Source: Psychroserpens damuponensis (GTDB lineage Bacteria; Bacteroidota; Bacteroidia; Flavobacteriales; Flavobacteriaceae). From it: DNA of 64,000 nucleotides. Where the stretch lies: positions 1 through 64,000 of the forward strand of contig NZ_JXJO01000003.1 of assembly GCF_000826655.1 (NCBI RefSeq), in the 5' to 3' direction. Position numbers and translations under genes: made by a program. Shown here piece by piece: positions 17,562-26,835 of the stretch. Each line of letters starts with the position of its first letter. Within the stretch, counting starts at the first letter, position 1. The notes beneath the pieces are model-generated. The model saw nothing but the letters and a program-made list of their open reading frames with translations. It searched no databases and was not told where the DNA came from.

Positions 17562-18731
17562 ATGAATAAATTTATTGCACAAGCCTTTAAAGTAGAGCAT
17601 GATTTTTGGAAATACTTAATGGGATCAATGATTGTTTTTATAGCAGCTATAGTTGGTCAATTTCCATTATTAGGAGCAGTAATTATAAAAGTGATTCAAG
17701 ATGGTGGAAACCTGCAACTAATTGACGAATCATCTATGTATTCTCTATTAGATTCTAATGTGTTTTTGCTTTTAGCTCTATTGTCATTTGCAGTTGGTTT
17801 TATAGGCTTATATTTAGCAGTAAAATTTATTCATAAGCAAAAAATGACAGCCATTGCCACCTCTAGATCAAAACTAGATTGGAAACGTATTTGGTTTGCT
17901 TTTTTCTTTTGGGGAATCTTGTCATCTGCACTCGTTTTGGTAGACTATTTTTACTTAGCTCCCGATGGTTATGTTTACAATTTTGAAATGCAACGCTTTA
18001 TTATTCTTGCAGTCATCGCCATTGCCTTAATCCCAATACAAACTAGTTTAGAAGAATATTTGTTTAGAGGTTACTTAATGCAGGGTTTTGGAGTGGCAAC
18101 TACAGATAAGTTTTTTCCATTTGCATTTTTAATCTCGTTGATTACAATACCAATGTTTATTATTGTTAATATTAAATATACGATTGGATATTTACAAAAT
18201 AGCTTACTGTTAATAGCTGTAATTACAGTTGGTATAATTGTATTTCAAATCATTAAAAAAACGAATGGTTTTGAATCTCAAACTTTCAATAGCCTTAGAA
18301 ATATTTGTCAACGTAATTGGTCGCCTCTATTGATAACATCGGCTATTTTTGGCTTACTACACATTGCCAATCCCGAAATAGGAAAACTAGGTTACTCGTT
18401 ATTAATTTATTACATAGGTACAGGTTTGTTTTTAGGAATTATGACCCTTATGGATGAAGGTACAGAGTTAGCGCTAGGCTTTCATGCCGCTAATAATTTG
18501 TTTACGGCCTTATTGGTAACTTCAGATTGGACGGCTTTTCAAACGCATTCCATCTTAAAAGATATTGCTGAACCAAAATTAGAATTAATTGACATGGTAG
18601 TGCCAGTGTTTATAATGTTTCCAATAATACTTTTTGTGTTTTCTAAAGTGTATAAATGGACCAATTGGAAAGAAAAATTATTTGGTAAAATTGAAGAGCC
18701 ACCAAAAGATGACTATAAAATCATAGGTTAA
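17562..18731 (+). CDS. CPBP family intramembrane glutamic endopeptidase
   Basis: Membrane protein of 389 residues with about eight hydrophobic helices. The ABI/CAAX-protease motifs are visible: SLEEYLFRGYL (EExxxR), the FGLLHIANPE His motif and GFHAANNLF. By family knowledge it cleaves within the membrane; the substrate is unknown. It sits between menC and menE with 5-bp and 23-bp gaps, an arrangement that implies co-transcription but not necessarily a menaquinone role. Confidence 0.9.
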   Translation: MNKFIAQAFKVEHDFWKYLMGSMIVFIAAIVGQFPLLGAVIIKVIQDGGNLQLIDESSMYSLLDSNVFLLLALLSFAVGFIGLYLAVKFIHKQKMTAIATSRSKLDWKRIWFAFFFWGILSSALVLVDYFYLAPDGYVYNFEMQRFIILAVIAIALIPIQTSLEEYLFRGYLMQGFGVATTDKFFPFAFLISLITIPMFIIVNIKYTIGYLQNSLLLIAVITVGIIVFQIIKKTNGFESQTFNSLRNICQRNWSPLLITSAIFGLLHIANPEIGKLGYSLLIYYIGTGLFLGIMTLMDEGTELALGFHAANNLFTALLVTSDWTAFQTHSILKDIAEPKLELIDMVVPVFIMFPIILFVFSKVYKWTNWKEKLFGKIEEPPKDDYKIIG

Positions 18732-18754
18732 TTATTGTTTTAAACCGAAATATT

Positions 18755-19816
18755 ATGACTCCAACATTTGATAAAGTTCATTTAAAATTTAAACTCAACG
18801 GAAACAATTATGACCATGAGGATCTTAAAGAAGTTGCTTATAGTTTGGTGAAAGAAGGTGAGCCTTTTGAAAAGAGTACAGGAGACTTCTTGTTAGATTG
18901 GTTAAGCGAAAAAGACTTTGTGTTAGCGCAAACCTCTGGATCTACAGGAACACCAAAAATAATAAAGCTAAACAAGCAGGCTATGGTCAACTCCTGTATT
19001 GCCACAGGTAATTATTTGGGTTTAGAACCTGGTGATACATCATTACATTGTTTGCCCACGCAATATATTGCCGGTAAAATGATGTTGGTACGTGCTATGA
19101 TTTTAGGTTTAGAGGTAGATCTTGTTGAGCCAACTTCTCAACCTATATTTGATTATGAAAAGAAATATAGCTTTTGCGCTATGTTGCCCATGCAATTAAA
19201 ATCTACATTAAGTTATTTGCATAATGTAGATGTTATGATTGTAGGTGGATCATCGGTATCTAAAAATCTTATAGCATCTACTCAAAACTTAAAAACTAGA
19301 GTATATGCAACGTACGGTATGACAGAAACTGCTACGCATATAGCTTTGAAACCATTAAACAACGGACAACAGCAACCACATTTTGAAATTTTACCAAATG
19401 TGACCATTTCTCAAGATGACAGAGAATGTTTGGTGATTGATGCACCCAAAGTAGCATCAACACAAGTGGTAACTAATGATATTGTGAAATTACACTCTAA
19501 AACCACTTTTGAGTGGATTGGTCGTGTTGATAATGTTATAAATTCGGGTGGATTAAAATTATTTCCAGAGCAAATAGAAGAGCAATTAAAAGGCCTTATT
19601 AAAACACAATTTTTTATTGCTTCAGAGCCTAATGACACTCTAGGAGAGCAACTTATATTAGTTATTGAAGCCGAAGATACAACATTGGATAAAACGGTGT
19701 TTAACGGATTAGCAAAACTTGAAATTCCGAAGAAAACATATGCAGTACCTCAATTTGTAATGACAGATACAGGGAAAATACAGCGTAAAGAGACGCTAAA
19801 AAAAATTAAAGCTTAG
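18755..19816 (+). CDS. menE: O-succinylbenzoate-CoA ligase (compact)
   Basis: ANL-superfamily adenylate-forming enzyme of 353 residues, about 100 shorter than most MenE because the N-terminal part is reduced. The P-loop TSGSTGTPK, ATYGMTETATH, GRVDNVINSGG hinge and C-terminal TGKIQRKE with the catalytic Lys are all present. It activates o-succinylbenzoate for MenB. The context with menC supports MenE. The last 11 bp overlap the convergent MFS gene. Confidence 0.92.
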   Translation: MTPTFDKVHLKFKLNGNNYDHEDLKEVAYSLVKEGEPFEKSTGDFLLDWLSEKDFVLAQTSGSTGTPKIIKLNKQAMVNSCIATGNYLGLEPGDTSLHCLPTQYIAGKMMLVRAMILGLEVDLVEPTSQPIFDYEKKYSFCAMLPMQLKSTLSYLHNVDVMIVGGSSVSKNLIASTQNLKTRVYATYGMTETATHIALKPLNNGQQQPHFEILPNVTISQDDRECLVIDAPKVASTQVVTNDIVKLHSKTTFEWIGRVDNVINSGGLKLFPEQIEEQLKGLIKTQFFIASEPNDTLGEQLILVIEAEDTTLDKTVFNGLAKLEIPKKTYAVPQFVMTDTGKIQRKETLKKIKA

Positions 19817-21086
19817 TTGTTTTAGTTTTTGGTAAACGAAACAATGCATAAGCAGCAACAAGACCAATACCTGCAAAAATAGACATTATGCCAAACGTAT
19901 ACTGTAACCCTAATGCTCCTGGATATTTGTCTAAATAATATCCCATTAAAGGACCTGCAAAAATATCTGGAGTATAGCCAACTATAGATATAAAACCTAC
20001 TGCAGTACCTGTTAGAGCTATTGGGATTTTGCCTTCTTCTAAGGTTGCAAAATAAAGTACTCTTGCAGAATATACACCTATGGCCATAACTCCAATGGAA
20101 AGCATAAACATTAATGTTGCGGTATCATCTATTAATCCGCTTGCAAAAACTGTACTAGTTATTAGCATAAGCAAAAAGCCTATAACAATCCATAATGATG
20201 CTTTGGTTCGATCTGCAAGTACACCTATGATAACTCCAATTATGGGTCGCATATACAATAGATATGTGCCTACTTTAGCAGCTTCTATATCATTATAATT
20301 CATAACACCTTTAGCATATAAACTAAATACATCTGTCATTTTATATGCGAAGTAAGCACAAAGTATAATGATCATCAATAACCAAACTGAAGGTGTTTTC
20401 ATGACAATTTTAAAATCTGAAAAAGTCAATTTAGGTTTTGTAATACTTATATTTTCTTCGGAAGGATTAAGGCCTTTCAAGAAAAAGAAAACGAGTATGC
20501 TTACAACACAGATAGCTAAAGAGGTATAAATAATGACTTGTTTGAAGGCTTCTTGACGCTCAATTAGTGTGGTTTGTTCAATTTCCGAAGTAATAAATAA
20601 GGAAAATATAATTACACCAACCGATCCAAAAAGAGCAGCAACTAAGCCACGACCTCCATCTAAAAACCCAAAAGCAATGCCTTGTTTGTCTGTTCCTCCC
20701 CAAAGTCTTGTGGCTTTAATCATGGCAGCCCAAAAAAGAAAAATGGTTGTGAATCCCCAAAACCCATATAAAATATGAAGATTTATGAGTGACGGGTAAG
20801 TGGCAAGATAAAATCCGCCACAAGCTGTGAGCATTAAGGCTACAGACATTAAAACGTGTGGTTTAAATTTGTCGGCTAATGGTCCTCCAAAAAAATAGGA
20901 GAAAAATGCAACTGTGCCATACACCGAAAAACAACTGCCTAATTGCACATTGTTAATAGCAAATGTTTCTAGAAAAGTTGGTCTAAATATGCGTTGTAAT
21001 ACAAAAGGTAATATAAAAACGGCTTCTCCTGCTAAAATTAGAAGGATGATAATGTATGCTGGAGATTTAGTGGTTTTATTTTTCAA
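19806..21086 (-). CDS. MFS transporter
   Basis: Major facilitator of 426 residues with 12 hydrophobic segments. The loop motif GGPLADKFKPH lies between helices 2 and 3, and an ADRTKA motif lies in the central loop. The start is TTG at 21086, overlapping the TGA stop of the upstream gene (TTGA), so translation is probably coupled; the next in-frame ATG is about 80 codons later and would delete two helices. The substrate is unknown. It is last in the operon with the carboxylase and two DUF2927-like genes. Confidence 0.85.
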   Translation of the reverse strand: MKNKTTKSPAYIIILLILAGEAVFILPFVLQRIFRPTFLETFAINNVQLGSCFSVYGTVAFFSYFFGGPLADKFKPHVLMSVALMLTACGGFYLATYPSLINLHILYGFWGFTTIFLFWAAMIKATRLWGGTDKQGIAFGFLDGGRGLVAALFGSVGVIIFSLFITSEIEQTTLIERQEAFKQVIIYTSLAICVVSILVFFFLKGLNPSEENISITKPKLTFSDFKIVMKTPSVWLLMIIILCAYFAYKMTDVFSLYAKGVMNYNDIEAAKVGTYLLYMRPIIGVIIGVLADRTKASLWIVIGFLLMLITSTVFASGLIDDTATLMFMLSIGVMAIGVYSARVLYFATLEEGKIPIALTGTAVGFISIVGYTPDIFAGPLMGYYLDKYPGALGLQYTFGIMSIFAGIGLVAAYALFRLPKTKTTKL

Positions 21087-21964
21087 TTATCTGGATAATG
21101 AAATCTATGAATGGAATGCGTGTGTTTACTCATGGTTTCTTTTACGCTTTCATGTTGCGCTTCAAAGGTACCTAGTGATGTTCCTTTACAAATTCCATAA
21201 CAATAATGGTATTGGAGTAATTCGTAATCAAAATCGGTTATTTGTTTATTTTCAGAGAAACAGTTTGAAAAATAACTATTACAATTAAGTTCATTAGATA
21301 GTTCAAAATATCCTAATGACTGAAATAGAAGTTCTTTGATTTTAGCAATTCTCAGTGATTCGCTAAAATATTTCTCATTGTTTATTTTTATTGCTCCTTT
21401 GTATAATTGATTGTTATTGTACCAATACACCCAAAAATTAGCATTATTGTATTTTTTTAAATTGACATCATACTCATAATCACTAGAATAATAGATGGTG
21501 TAATTAGAGTCTGAATGGTTTTTTGCCTCATATATATGTAACGAATCTACTTTTTTTGAAATTTCCTTAGCGAAAGATAAAATAGATTTTTTCTCTTTTT
21601 TAGAAATAGACTTAGCAAAAAATAATTTGATGTCTTTTTTCCAATACTTCATGCTTGTTTCGTTATCTATACTATCACTTTTATGATTAAACGCAACTTT
21701 TTTATACTGATTTAAAAATGTTGAATCTTTAAACACATAGTCTACATAAGTCCCTTTAGTTTTCATTTTTTTTGTAATTAAGACTAATGTTTTATCATTT
21801 CTAACTATAAAATTTAGAGAATCCTTTTTGGTTAAAGGCGTTTTATATGTTTCGTGGTAGACCTCTAGAGGTGTATAATGACGCTCAACGACTTTAGGTT
21901 TTCGTTGAGAAAAACAAGTTATAGAAAAGAGAAAAAGTAATGCAAAACTAAGTGTTGATTTCAT
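21083..21964 (-). CDS. Exported DUF2927-like protein, paralogue B
   Basis: 293 residues from the ATG at 21964, which exposes a signal peptide (MKSTLSFALLFLFSITCFSQ). The C-terminal half (ELLFQSLGYFELS..., S-F segment, DFDYELLQYHYCYGI) aligns by eye with the neighbour gene and with the DUF2927 pattern (Q-x-LG, then D-x-x-x-L-x-x-L-Y). DUF2927 is an uncharacterised family that I recall as zincin-related, but no HExxH is seen here. The gap to the upstream paralogue is 10 bp. It overlaps the MFS start. Confidence 0.6.
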   Translation of the reverse strand: MKSTLSFALLFLFSITCFSQRKPKVVERHYTPLEVYHETYKTPLTKKDSLNFIVRNDKTLVLITKKMKTKGTYVDYVFKDSTFLNQYKKVAFNHKSDSIDNETSMKYWKKDIKLFFAKSISKKEKKSILSFAKEISKKVDSLHIYEAKNHSDSNYTIYYSSDYEYDVNLKKYNNANFWVYWYNNNQLYKGAIKINNEKYFSESLRIAKIKELLFQSLGYFELSNELNCNSYFSNCFSENKQITDFDYELLQYHYCYGICKGTSLGTFEAQHESVKETMSKHTHSIHRFHYPDN

Positions 21965-21974
21965 ATGATCTCGT

Positions 21975-22814
21975 TTAATTGGTATGGAAAAGATTTTCAA
22001 AATCAGTTCCATCAATTCGTCTATTATATAACTGATAATAGTGTAATTTTAAAAGTGATACATCTAAATCACTAAGTACAGGATTATTAACATAAATGGT
22101 ATTAGTTAACAAACTTTCATCTATTAATTTAGGATTCATGAAAAAGCGACCTAAGCTTAAAAATATGCCTTGTTTTATATTTGAAAGTAAATAATCATCT
22201 GTTTTTAATTGTTCGCGGTTTATTTTTAAGGTACAACCAATAACGCCATCGCTGTTATCTTTAATTACAGAATAGCTGCAAAAATCAAAGAAATGAGTAA
22301 ATTTCTGATACTTTTCAAGGTTATCGTAATTTATAGAATTAGTATTAAACGTGTCGCTTGTAATTTTAATTCTATAGTTAGCTTTATTTATATTGTTTGT
22401 AAATGAGACACTTAAATTGTCAACGTTTTCAATTTGTTTATAAAACGTTTTAACTTCTTTTTTTATCCTATTGGGAATTTCTTTATCAAAGTAAATGACC
22501 ACAGGTACCTTCCATTGTAATAAACGATATGTTCTTTTTGATCGTTTTTGCGAATTAAAAAAAACAGATGTTTTATAACGTTCTATTAGCTTTGGTGTTT
22601 TCTCTTTATCATATTGAAATGTACTTAAATCTAGAAATTTCTGTTTTTCAAGATAAAATGTATCCTTATTAGAAATTGTATAACTCAATGCGGTATCGTT
22701 AAATTGTTTTGAATTTAATGTATGAAATTCAAATCTAGGATTTACGCTATTGTTTTTAGATTGAGAAAAACTAAAACTAGAATAAAGGCACCATAAAAAG
22801 AGAATATATTTCAT
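21975..22814 (-). CDS. Exported DUF2927-like protein, paralogue A
   Basis: 279 residues with a signal peptide (MKYILFLWCLYSSFSFSQ). The region from KKEVKTFYKQIENVDNLSV through VIGCTLKINREQL and GIFLSLGRFF to LSDLDVSLLKLHYYQLY matches the same order of segments in the next gene, so they are tandem paralogues that have diverged strongly. Only 3 bp separate it from the carboxylase gene upstream. The function is unknown; the DUF2927 resemblance is by eye. Confidence 0.6.
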   Translation of the reverse strand: MKYILFLWCLYSSFSFSQSKNNSVNPRFEFHTLNSKQFNDTALSYTISNKDTFYLEKQKFLDLSTFQYDKEKTPKLIERYKTSVFFNSQKRSKRTYRLLQWKVPVVIYFDKEIPNRIKKEVKTFYKQIENVDNLSVSFTNNINKANYRIKITSDTFNTNSINYDNLEKYQKFTHFFDFCSYSVIKDNSDGVIGCTLKINREQLKTDDYLLSNIKQGIFLSLGRFFMNPKLIDESLLTNTIYVNNPVLSDLDVSLLKLHYYQLYNRRIDGTDFENLFHTN

Positions 22815-22817
22815 AAA

Positions 22818-24446
22818 TTAAACTTGTAAAACGCCCATATTAAAAGGTTTTTCAATAGGAGCGTGGTTGGCAGCTTCTATTCCCATACTAATCCAAGTTC
22901 TGGTGTCTAACGGATTGATCACGGCATCTGTCCAAATACGCGATGCAGCATAATAAGGCGACACTTGATTATCATATCTATTTTTAATATTGTCAAAAAG
23001 CTCTTTTTCTTTCTCTTCGGAAATGTTCTCACCCTTTTTAAGTAGTGATGCTTTTTCAATTTGTAGCAAAACTTTAGCTGCAGAGTTTCCACTCATTACG
23101 GCTAATTCTGCACTTGGCCAAGCCGCAATTAATCTTGGGTCATAAGCTTTTCCGCACATAGCGTAATTTCCTGCACCATAACTATTTCCGAGGATAATAG
23201 TAAATTTTGGTACCACAGAGTTACTCACTGCATTTACCATTTTTGCACCATCTTTGATAATACCTCCATGTTCAGATTTACTTCCTACCATAAAACCGGT
23301 AACATCTTGCAAAAACACTAACGGAATTTTCTTTTGGTTACAATTGGCAATAAAACGTGTGGCTTTATCTGCACTATCATTATATATGACACCTCCAAAT
23401 TGCATTTCGCCTTTTTTGGTTTTTACAAGTTTACGTTGGTTGGCAACAATCCCAACGGCCCAGCCATCAATGCGAGCGTAGGCTGTAATGATTGTTTTTC
23501 CGTAACCTTCTTTATATTCATCAAACTCACTATTGTCAACCAATCGTTTGATGATTTCTTTCATATCGTATTGGTCTGCACGAGATTTAGGTAAAATTCC
23601 GAAGATATCATCAGGATTTTCTTTTGGTTTTTTAGCATCAGTTTTATTAAACCCAGCTTTATCATAGTCACCAATTTTATCCATTAATCGTTGTATGGTT
23701 TCTAATGCATCTTTATCGTCTTTAGCTTTATAATCGGTAACGCCAGAAATCTCGCAATGTGTAGTTGCACCACCTAAAGTTTCGTTATCAATTGATTCTC
23801 CAATAGCCGCTTTCACTAAATAACTACCAGCGAGAAAAATACTTCCAGTTTTATCTACAATGAGAGCTTCATCACTCATGATTGGCAAGTATGCTCCACC
23901 TGCGACACAACTTCCCATAACGGCTGCAATTTGTGTTATTCCCATGCTACTCATCACCGCATTATTTCTAAATATGCGACCAAAGTGTTCTTTATCTGGA
24001 AAAATTTCATCCTGCATTGGTAAATACACACCAGCGGAATCGACTAAATATATAATGGGTAAACGATTTTCAATAGCTATTTCTTGAGCACGAAGATTCT
24101 TTTTTCCAGTAATAGGAAACCATGCTCCAGCTTTTACCGTAGCATCATTGGCAACAACAATACATTGCTTGCCTTTAACGTATCCCATTTTTACTACAAC
24201 GCCTCCAGATGGGCAGCCGCCATGCTCCTCGTACATGCCTTCACCAGCAAATGCACCAATTTCGATAGATGGTTTTTTTGAGTCTAAAAGAAAGTTAACA
24301 CGTTCTCTAGCTGTCATTTTTCCTTTTGCATGGTGTTTTTCTATGCGCTTTTCACCACCTCCAAGTTTAACTTTAGCTAACCTTTTTTTAAGGTCTGACA
24401 GTAGTAATTTATTGTGATCTTCGTTTTTATTGAAGTTTAAATCCAT
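22818..24446 (-). CDS. Acyl-CoA carboxylase beta subunit (methylcrotonyl-CoA carboxylase-like)
   Basis: Biotin-dependent carboxyltransferase of 542 residues. The two crotonase-like halves carry the oxyanion turns around MGSCVAGGAYLPIMSDEA and GNSYGAGNYAMCGKAYDPR. The ending (GIEAANHAPIEKPFNMGVLQV) and GGCPSGGVVVKMGYV are closest in style to methylcrotonyl- and geranyl-CoA carboxylases, which act in leucine or isoprenoid breakdown; the propionyl enzyme is the main alternative. No alpha (biotin carboxylase) gene is visible in this window. Confidence 0.88.
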   Translation of the reverse strand: MDLNFNKNEDHNKLLLSDLKKRLAKVKLGGGEKRIEKHHAKGKMTARERVNFLLDSKKPSIEIGAFAGEGMYEEHGGCPSGGVVVKMGYVKGKQCIVVANDATVKAGAWFPITGKKNLRAQEIAIENRLPIIYLVDSAGVYLPMQDEIFPDKEHFGRIFRNNAVMSSMGITQIAAVMGSCVAGGAYLPIMSDEALIVDKTGSIFLAGSYLVKAAIGESIDNETLGGATTHCEISGVTDYKAKDDKDALETIQRLMDKIGDYDKAGFNKTDAKKPKENPDDIFGILPKSRADQYDMKEIIKRLVDNSEFDEYKEGYGKTIITAYARIDGWAVGIVANQRKLVKTKKGEMQFGGVIYNDSADKATRFIANCNQKKIPLVFLQDVTGFMVGSKSEHGGIIKDGAKMVNAVSNSVVPKFTIILGNSYGAGNYAMCGKAYDPRLIAAWPSAELAVMSGNSAAKVLLQIEKASLLKKGENISEEKEKELFDNIKNRYDNQVSPYYAASRIWTDAVINPLDTRTWISMGIEAANHAPIEKPFNMGVLQV

Positions 24447-24523
24447 AGTGTTTTTTTATTTCCTACGAATTTACGAAACCCTAAACATATTATAAAGCGA
24501 ATATTTTGTTAAAATAACTTACA

Positions 24524-24569
24524 TGGAAATATTTTCCTAGGAATATATAATAATTTTGTTTTATATTTG
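24524..24569 (+). promoter_or_regulatory. Promoter and palindromic operator candidate of the DoxX operon
   Basis: A -7 box TATATTTG lies at 24562-24569. Just upstream are two overlapping inverted repeats: GGAAA-TAT-TTTCC (24525-24537) and the perfect palindrome TTCCTAGGAA (24534-24543). They occupy the -33 region, where a repressor would block the polymerase. The operon encodes a MarR regulator, the obvious candidate ligand-responsive repressor. Confidence 0.6.
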
Positions 24570-24592
24570 TACCCTAACTAACACCTTATAAA

Positions 24593-24949
24593 ATGAAAAG
24601 AGATAAAATTATTTACTATATCGCAACTGGATTATTAACATTGTTAATGCTGTTTTCGGTAAGCATGTATTTTTTTAAGCATGATGATGTATCGGCAATG
24701 TTCAGGAATTTTGGTTATCCAACCTATATCATATATCCTTATGCAGTAGCCAAACTATTGGGACTTGTAGCATTGTGGATGCCTAATTTCAAAGCACTAA
24801 AGGAATGGGCTTATTCAGCATTCTTTTTTGCTTTTATATTAGCATTTTTTGCGCATTACATGATAAGTGACGGAGAACAAACAGGAGCTTTAGTCGCTCT
24901 AATATTATTAGGAGTATCATACGTATTTTACAAAAGAATTAATAAATAA
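24593..24949 (+). CDS. DoxX family membrane protein
   Basis: 118 residues with four hydrophobic helices and the DoxX-like pattern: an N-terminal helix, the amphipathic FRNFGYPTYIIYPYAVAKLLG segment and ALWMPNFKALKEWAY. Related proteins are linked to quinone or thiol redox balance in the membrane. It leads a unit with an FMN reductase 5 bp downstream and a MarR regulator. Confidence 0.85.
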   Translation: MKRDKIIYYIATGLLTLLMLFSVSMYFFKHDDVSAMFRNFGYPTYIIYPYAVAKLLGLVALWMPNFKALKEWAYSAFFFAFILAFFAHYMISDGEQTGALVALILLGVSYVFYKRINK

Positions 24950-24954
24950 TAGAC

Positions 24955-25485
24955 ATGAAAAAAATTATAGCATTTGCTGGAACTAACAGTGTAAAATCGA
25001 TAAATAAGCAATTAGCCGTTTATGCATCATCTTTGGTAGAAGATGCAGAGGTCACGGTTTTAGATCTCAATGATTTTGAATTACCGGTTTACGGAATAGA
25101 TTACGAAGTACAACACGGTATTCCTGAGAACGCAAAAGTGTTTTTGGAGCATATAAAATCTTCAGATGGATTACTTCTTTCTTTAGCAGAGCACAATGGA
25201 GCTTATGCAACAGTTTTTAAAAATATTTTTGATTGGATGTCTCGTATTGATGGAAAATTATGGAGTGATAAACCTATGTTATTAATGGCAACTTCTCCAG
25301 GAGGTCGAGGAGGAGCTAGTGTTTTAGATATTGCTAAAGGTCGTTTTCCTTATATGGGAGGACATATTGTTGGTCAATTTTCTCTACCGTTGTTTGGGGA
25401 TAACTTTTCCGAAGGAAAAATAACGAATAACAAATTAAGAGAAGAGCTTTTAAAAGAAGTTACAAAATTTCAAGATAGTTTATAG
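24955..25485 (+). CDS. NAD(P)H-dependent FMN reductase
   Basis: Flavodoxin-fold oxidoreductase of 176 residues. The FMN phosphate loop AGTNSVKSINKQLA, the LLLSLAEHNGAYATVFKN segment (in place of the usual PEYN), and ATSPGGRGGA near the isoalloxazine are visible. By family knowledge it reduces quinones, azo dyes or FMN with NAD(P)H. Its neighbours (DoxX, MarR, pirin) suggest a response to quinones or electrophiles. Confidence 0.88.
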   Translation: MKKIIAFAGTNSVKSINKQLAVYASSLVEDAEVTVLDLNDFELPVYGIDYEVQHGIPENAKVFLEHIKSSDGLLLSLAEHNGAYATVFKNIFDWMSRIDGKLWSDKPMLLMATSPGGRGGASVLDIAKGRFPYMGGHIVGQFSLPLFGDNFSEGKITNNKLREELLKEVTKFQDSL

Positions 25486-25542
25486 ACTGTTTTACAGTAT
25501 AATTACATTGGATGCCTTTATTAAACATTGACTATTAATTTT

Positions 25543-25980
25543 ATGGGAGATTTAGCAAGAGATATCAATTCAAAATTTGAGAATAATAGGGTAAAAGCTA
25601 TGCTCAACATTATTTATACTGCAAACTGGATTACGAGTACTCAAAATGAATTTTTTAAAGATTTTGGTATATCACAGCAACAGTATAATATACTTAGAAT
25701 TTTAAGAGGAGCAGGAGAACCATTAAATGTTCAAACGATAAAAGATAGAATGTTAGAACGCTCGCCAAATGCGACGCGATTAATGGATAAATTATGTGCC
25801 AAAGAACTCATTGAACGTTTACCATGCCCAAATGATAGACGTGTTGTACATATTAATATTACTAAAAATGGTTTAGATCTATTAATTGCAATATCTAATA
25901 AGAAACCTAAAAATTTGTTAGAAAATATTACAGTAGAAGAGGCTACTCAATTAAGCGATTTATTGGATAGAATTAGATAA
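25543..25980 (+). CDS. MarR family transcriptional regulator
   Basis: 145 residues from the ATG at 25543 (the alternative at 25528 is a TTG). The winged helix-turn-helix is clear: FGISQQQYNILRILRGAG, the recognition helix NATRLMDKLCAKELIER and the wing CPNDRRVVHINITKNG. MarR proteins are usually local repressors released by small aromatic or oxidising compounds. The palindromes in front of the DoxX gene are its most likely site. Confidence 0.88.
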   Translation: MGDLARDINSKFENNRVKAMLNIIYTANWITSTQNEFFKDFGISQQQYNILRILRGAGEPLNVQTIKDRMLERSPNATRLMDKLCAKELIERLPCPNDRRVVHINITKNGLDLLIAISNKKPKNLLENITVEEATQLSDLLDRIR

Positions 25981-26013
25981 TTAAAAGAAAAACCACTTAG
26001 GTGTTGAATACAT

Positions 26014-26736
26014 ATGAAAACAATTGTACATAGAGCAAATAATAGAGGTTTTGCCAATCACGGATGGTTGCAAGCACATCATTCGTTTAGTTTTGCAAGC
26101 TTTTATGATAACGAGAAAATAAATTTTGGTGCGTTACGCGTTTTAAATGACGACATAATTGCGCCAAAAATGGGATTTGGAACTCATCCTCATGACAATA
26201 TGGAAATAATAACCATTCCTTTAAAGGGTGTTTTAAAGCACAAGGATGATATTGTTCATGACGATTGGCAAGAAGTTTTGCCAGGTGAAGTTCAAGTAAT
26301 GTCTGCAGGAACAGGTGTACAGCATTCAGAAATTAATGGGTCGATTAATGAGCATTTGAGCTTATTTCAAATATGGATTATACCTAATCAATATAATGTA
26401 TCACCTCGATACGATCAAAAACATTTTAATAAAAAAGATAGAGAGAATAAGCTTCAAATTTTAGTGTCATCAATGGATGATGCTAATGATGATGTCTTAA
26501 AAATTCATCAAGACGCTAAGATATCTCGATTGTATTTAGATGAGAGTAACATGTTTGATTATACTTTAAAAACTGAAAATCATGGCGTTTATGTTATGGT
26601 AATAAGTGGAGCAGTTACAATGGATAATCAAATTTTAGGACCTCGTGATGCATTAGGAGTTTATGCTACACACAAATTTTCGTGTTTAGCTAATGAAAAT
26701 TCGGAATTGTTGTTCATTGAGGTTCCAGTAAATTGA
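26014..26736 (+). CDS. Pirin family protein (YhhW/quercetinase-like)
   Basis: Bicupin of 240 residues. The N-terminal cupin holds the metal ligands in GFGTHPHDNMEIITIPLKG, followed by the QVMSAGTGVQHSEIN motif with the fourth ligand. The C-terminal cupin is degenerate, as in the family. E. coli YhhW and human pirin show quercetin 2,3-dioxygenase activity; the native substrate is unknown. It lies 33 bp after the MarR gene and closes the redox unit. Confidence 0.9.
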   Translation: MKTIVHRANNRGFANHGWLQAHHSFSFASFYDNEKINFGALRVLNDDIIAPKMGFGTHPHDNMEIITIPLKGVLKHKDDIVHDDWQEVLPGEVQVMSAGTGVQHSEINGSINEHLSLFQIWIIPNQYNVSPRYDQKHFNKKDRENKLQILVSSMDDANDDVLKIHQDAKISRLYLDESNMFDYTLKTENHGVYVMVISGAVTMDNQILGPRDALGVYATHKFSCLANENSELLFIEVPVN

Positions 26737-26760
26737 GTGAACTTTCGTTAATAAATTGTA

Positions 26761-26791
26761 AAAAAGCATTCAGTAATCGAATGCTTTTTTT
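26761..26791 (+). terminator. Rho-independent terminator after the pirin gene
   Basis: Stem AAAAAGCATTC / GAATGCTTTTT with a 7-nt loop and a T run. It ends the DoxX-to-pirin unit. Confidence 0.85.
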
Positions 26792-26835
26792 GGTTAAAAA
26801 ATACGATATTTGTAATTCGCTTAAAAAAATAGATT

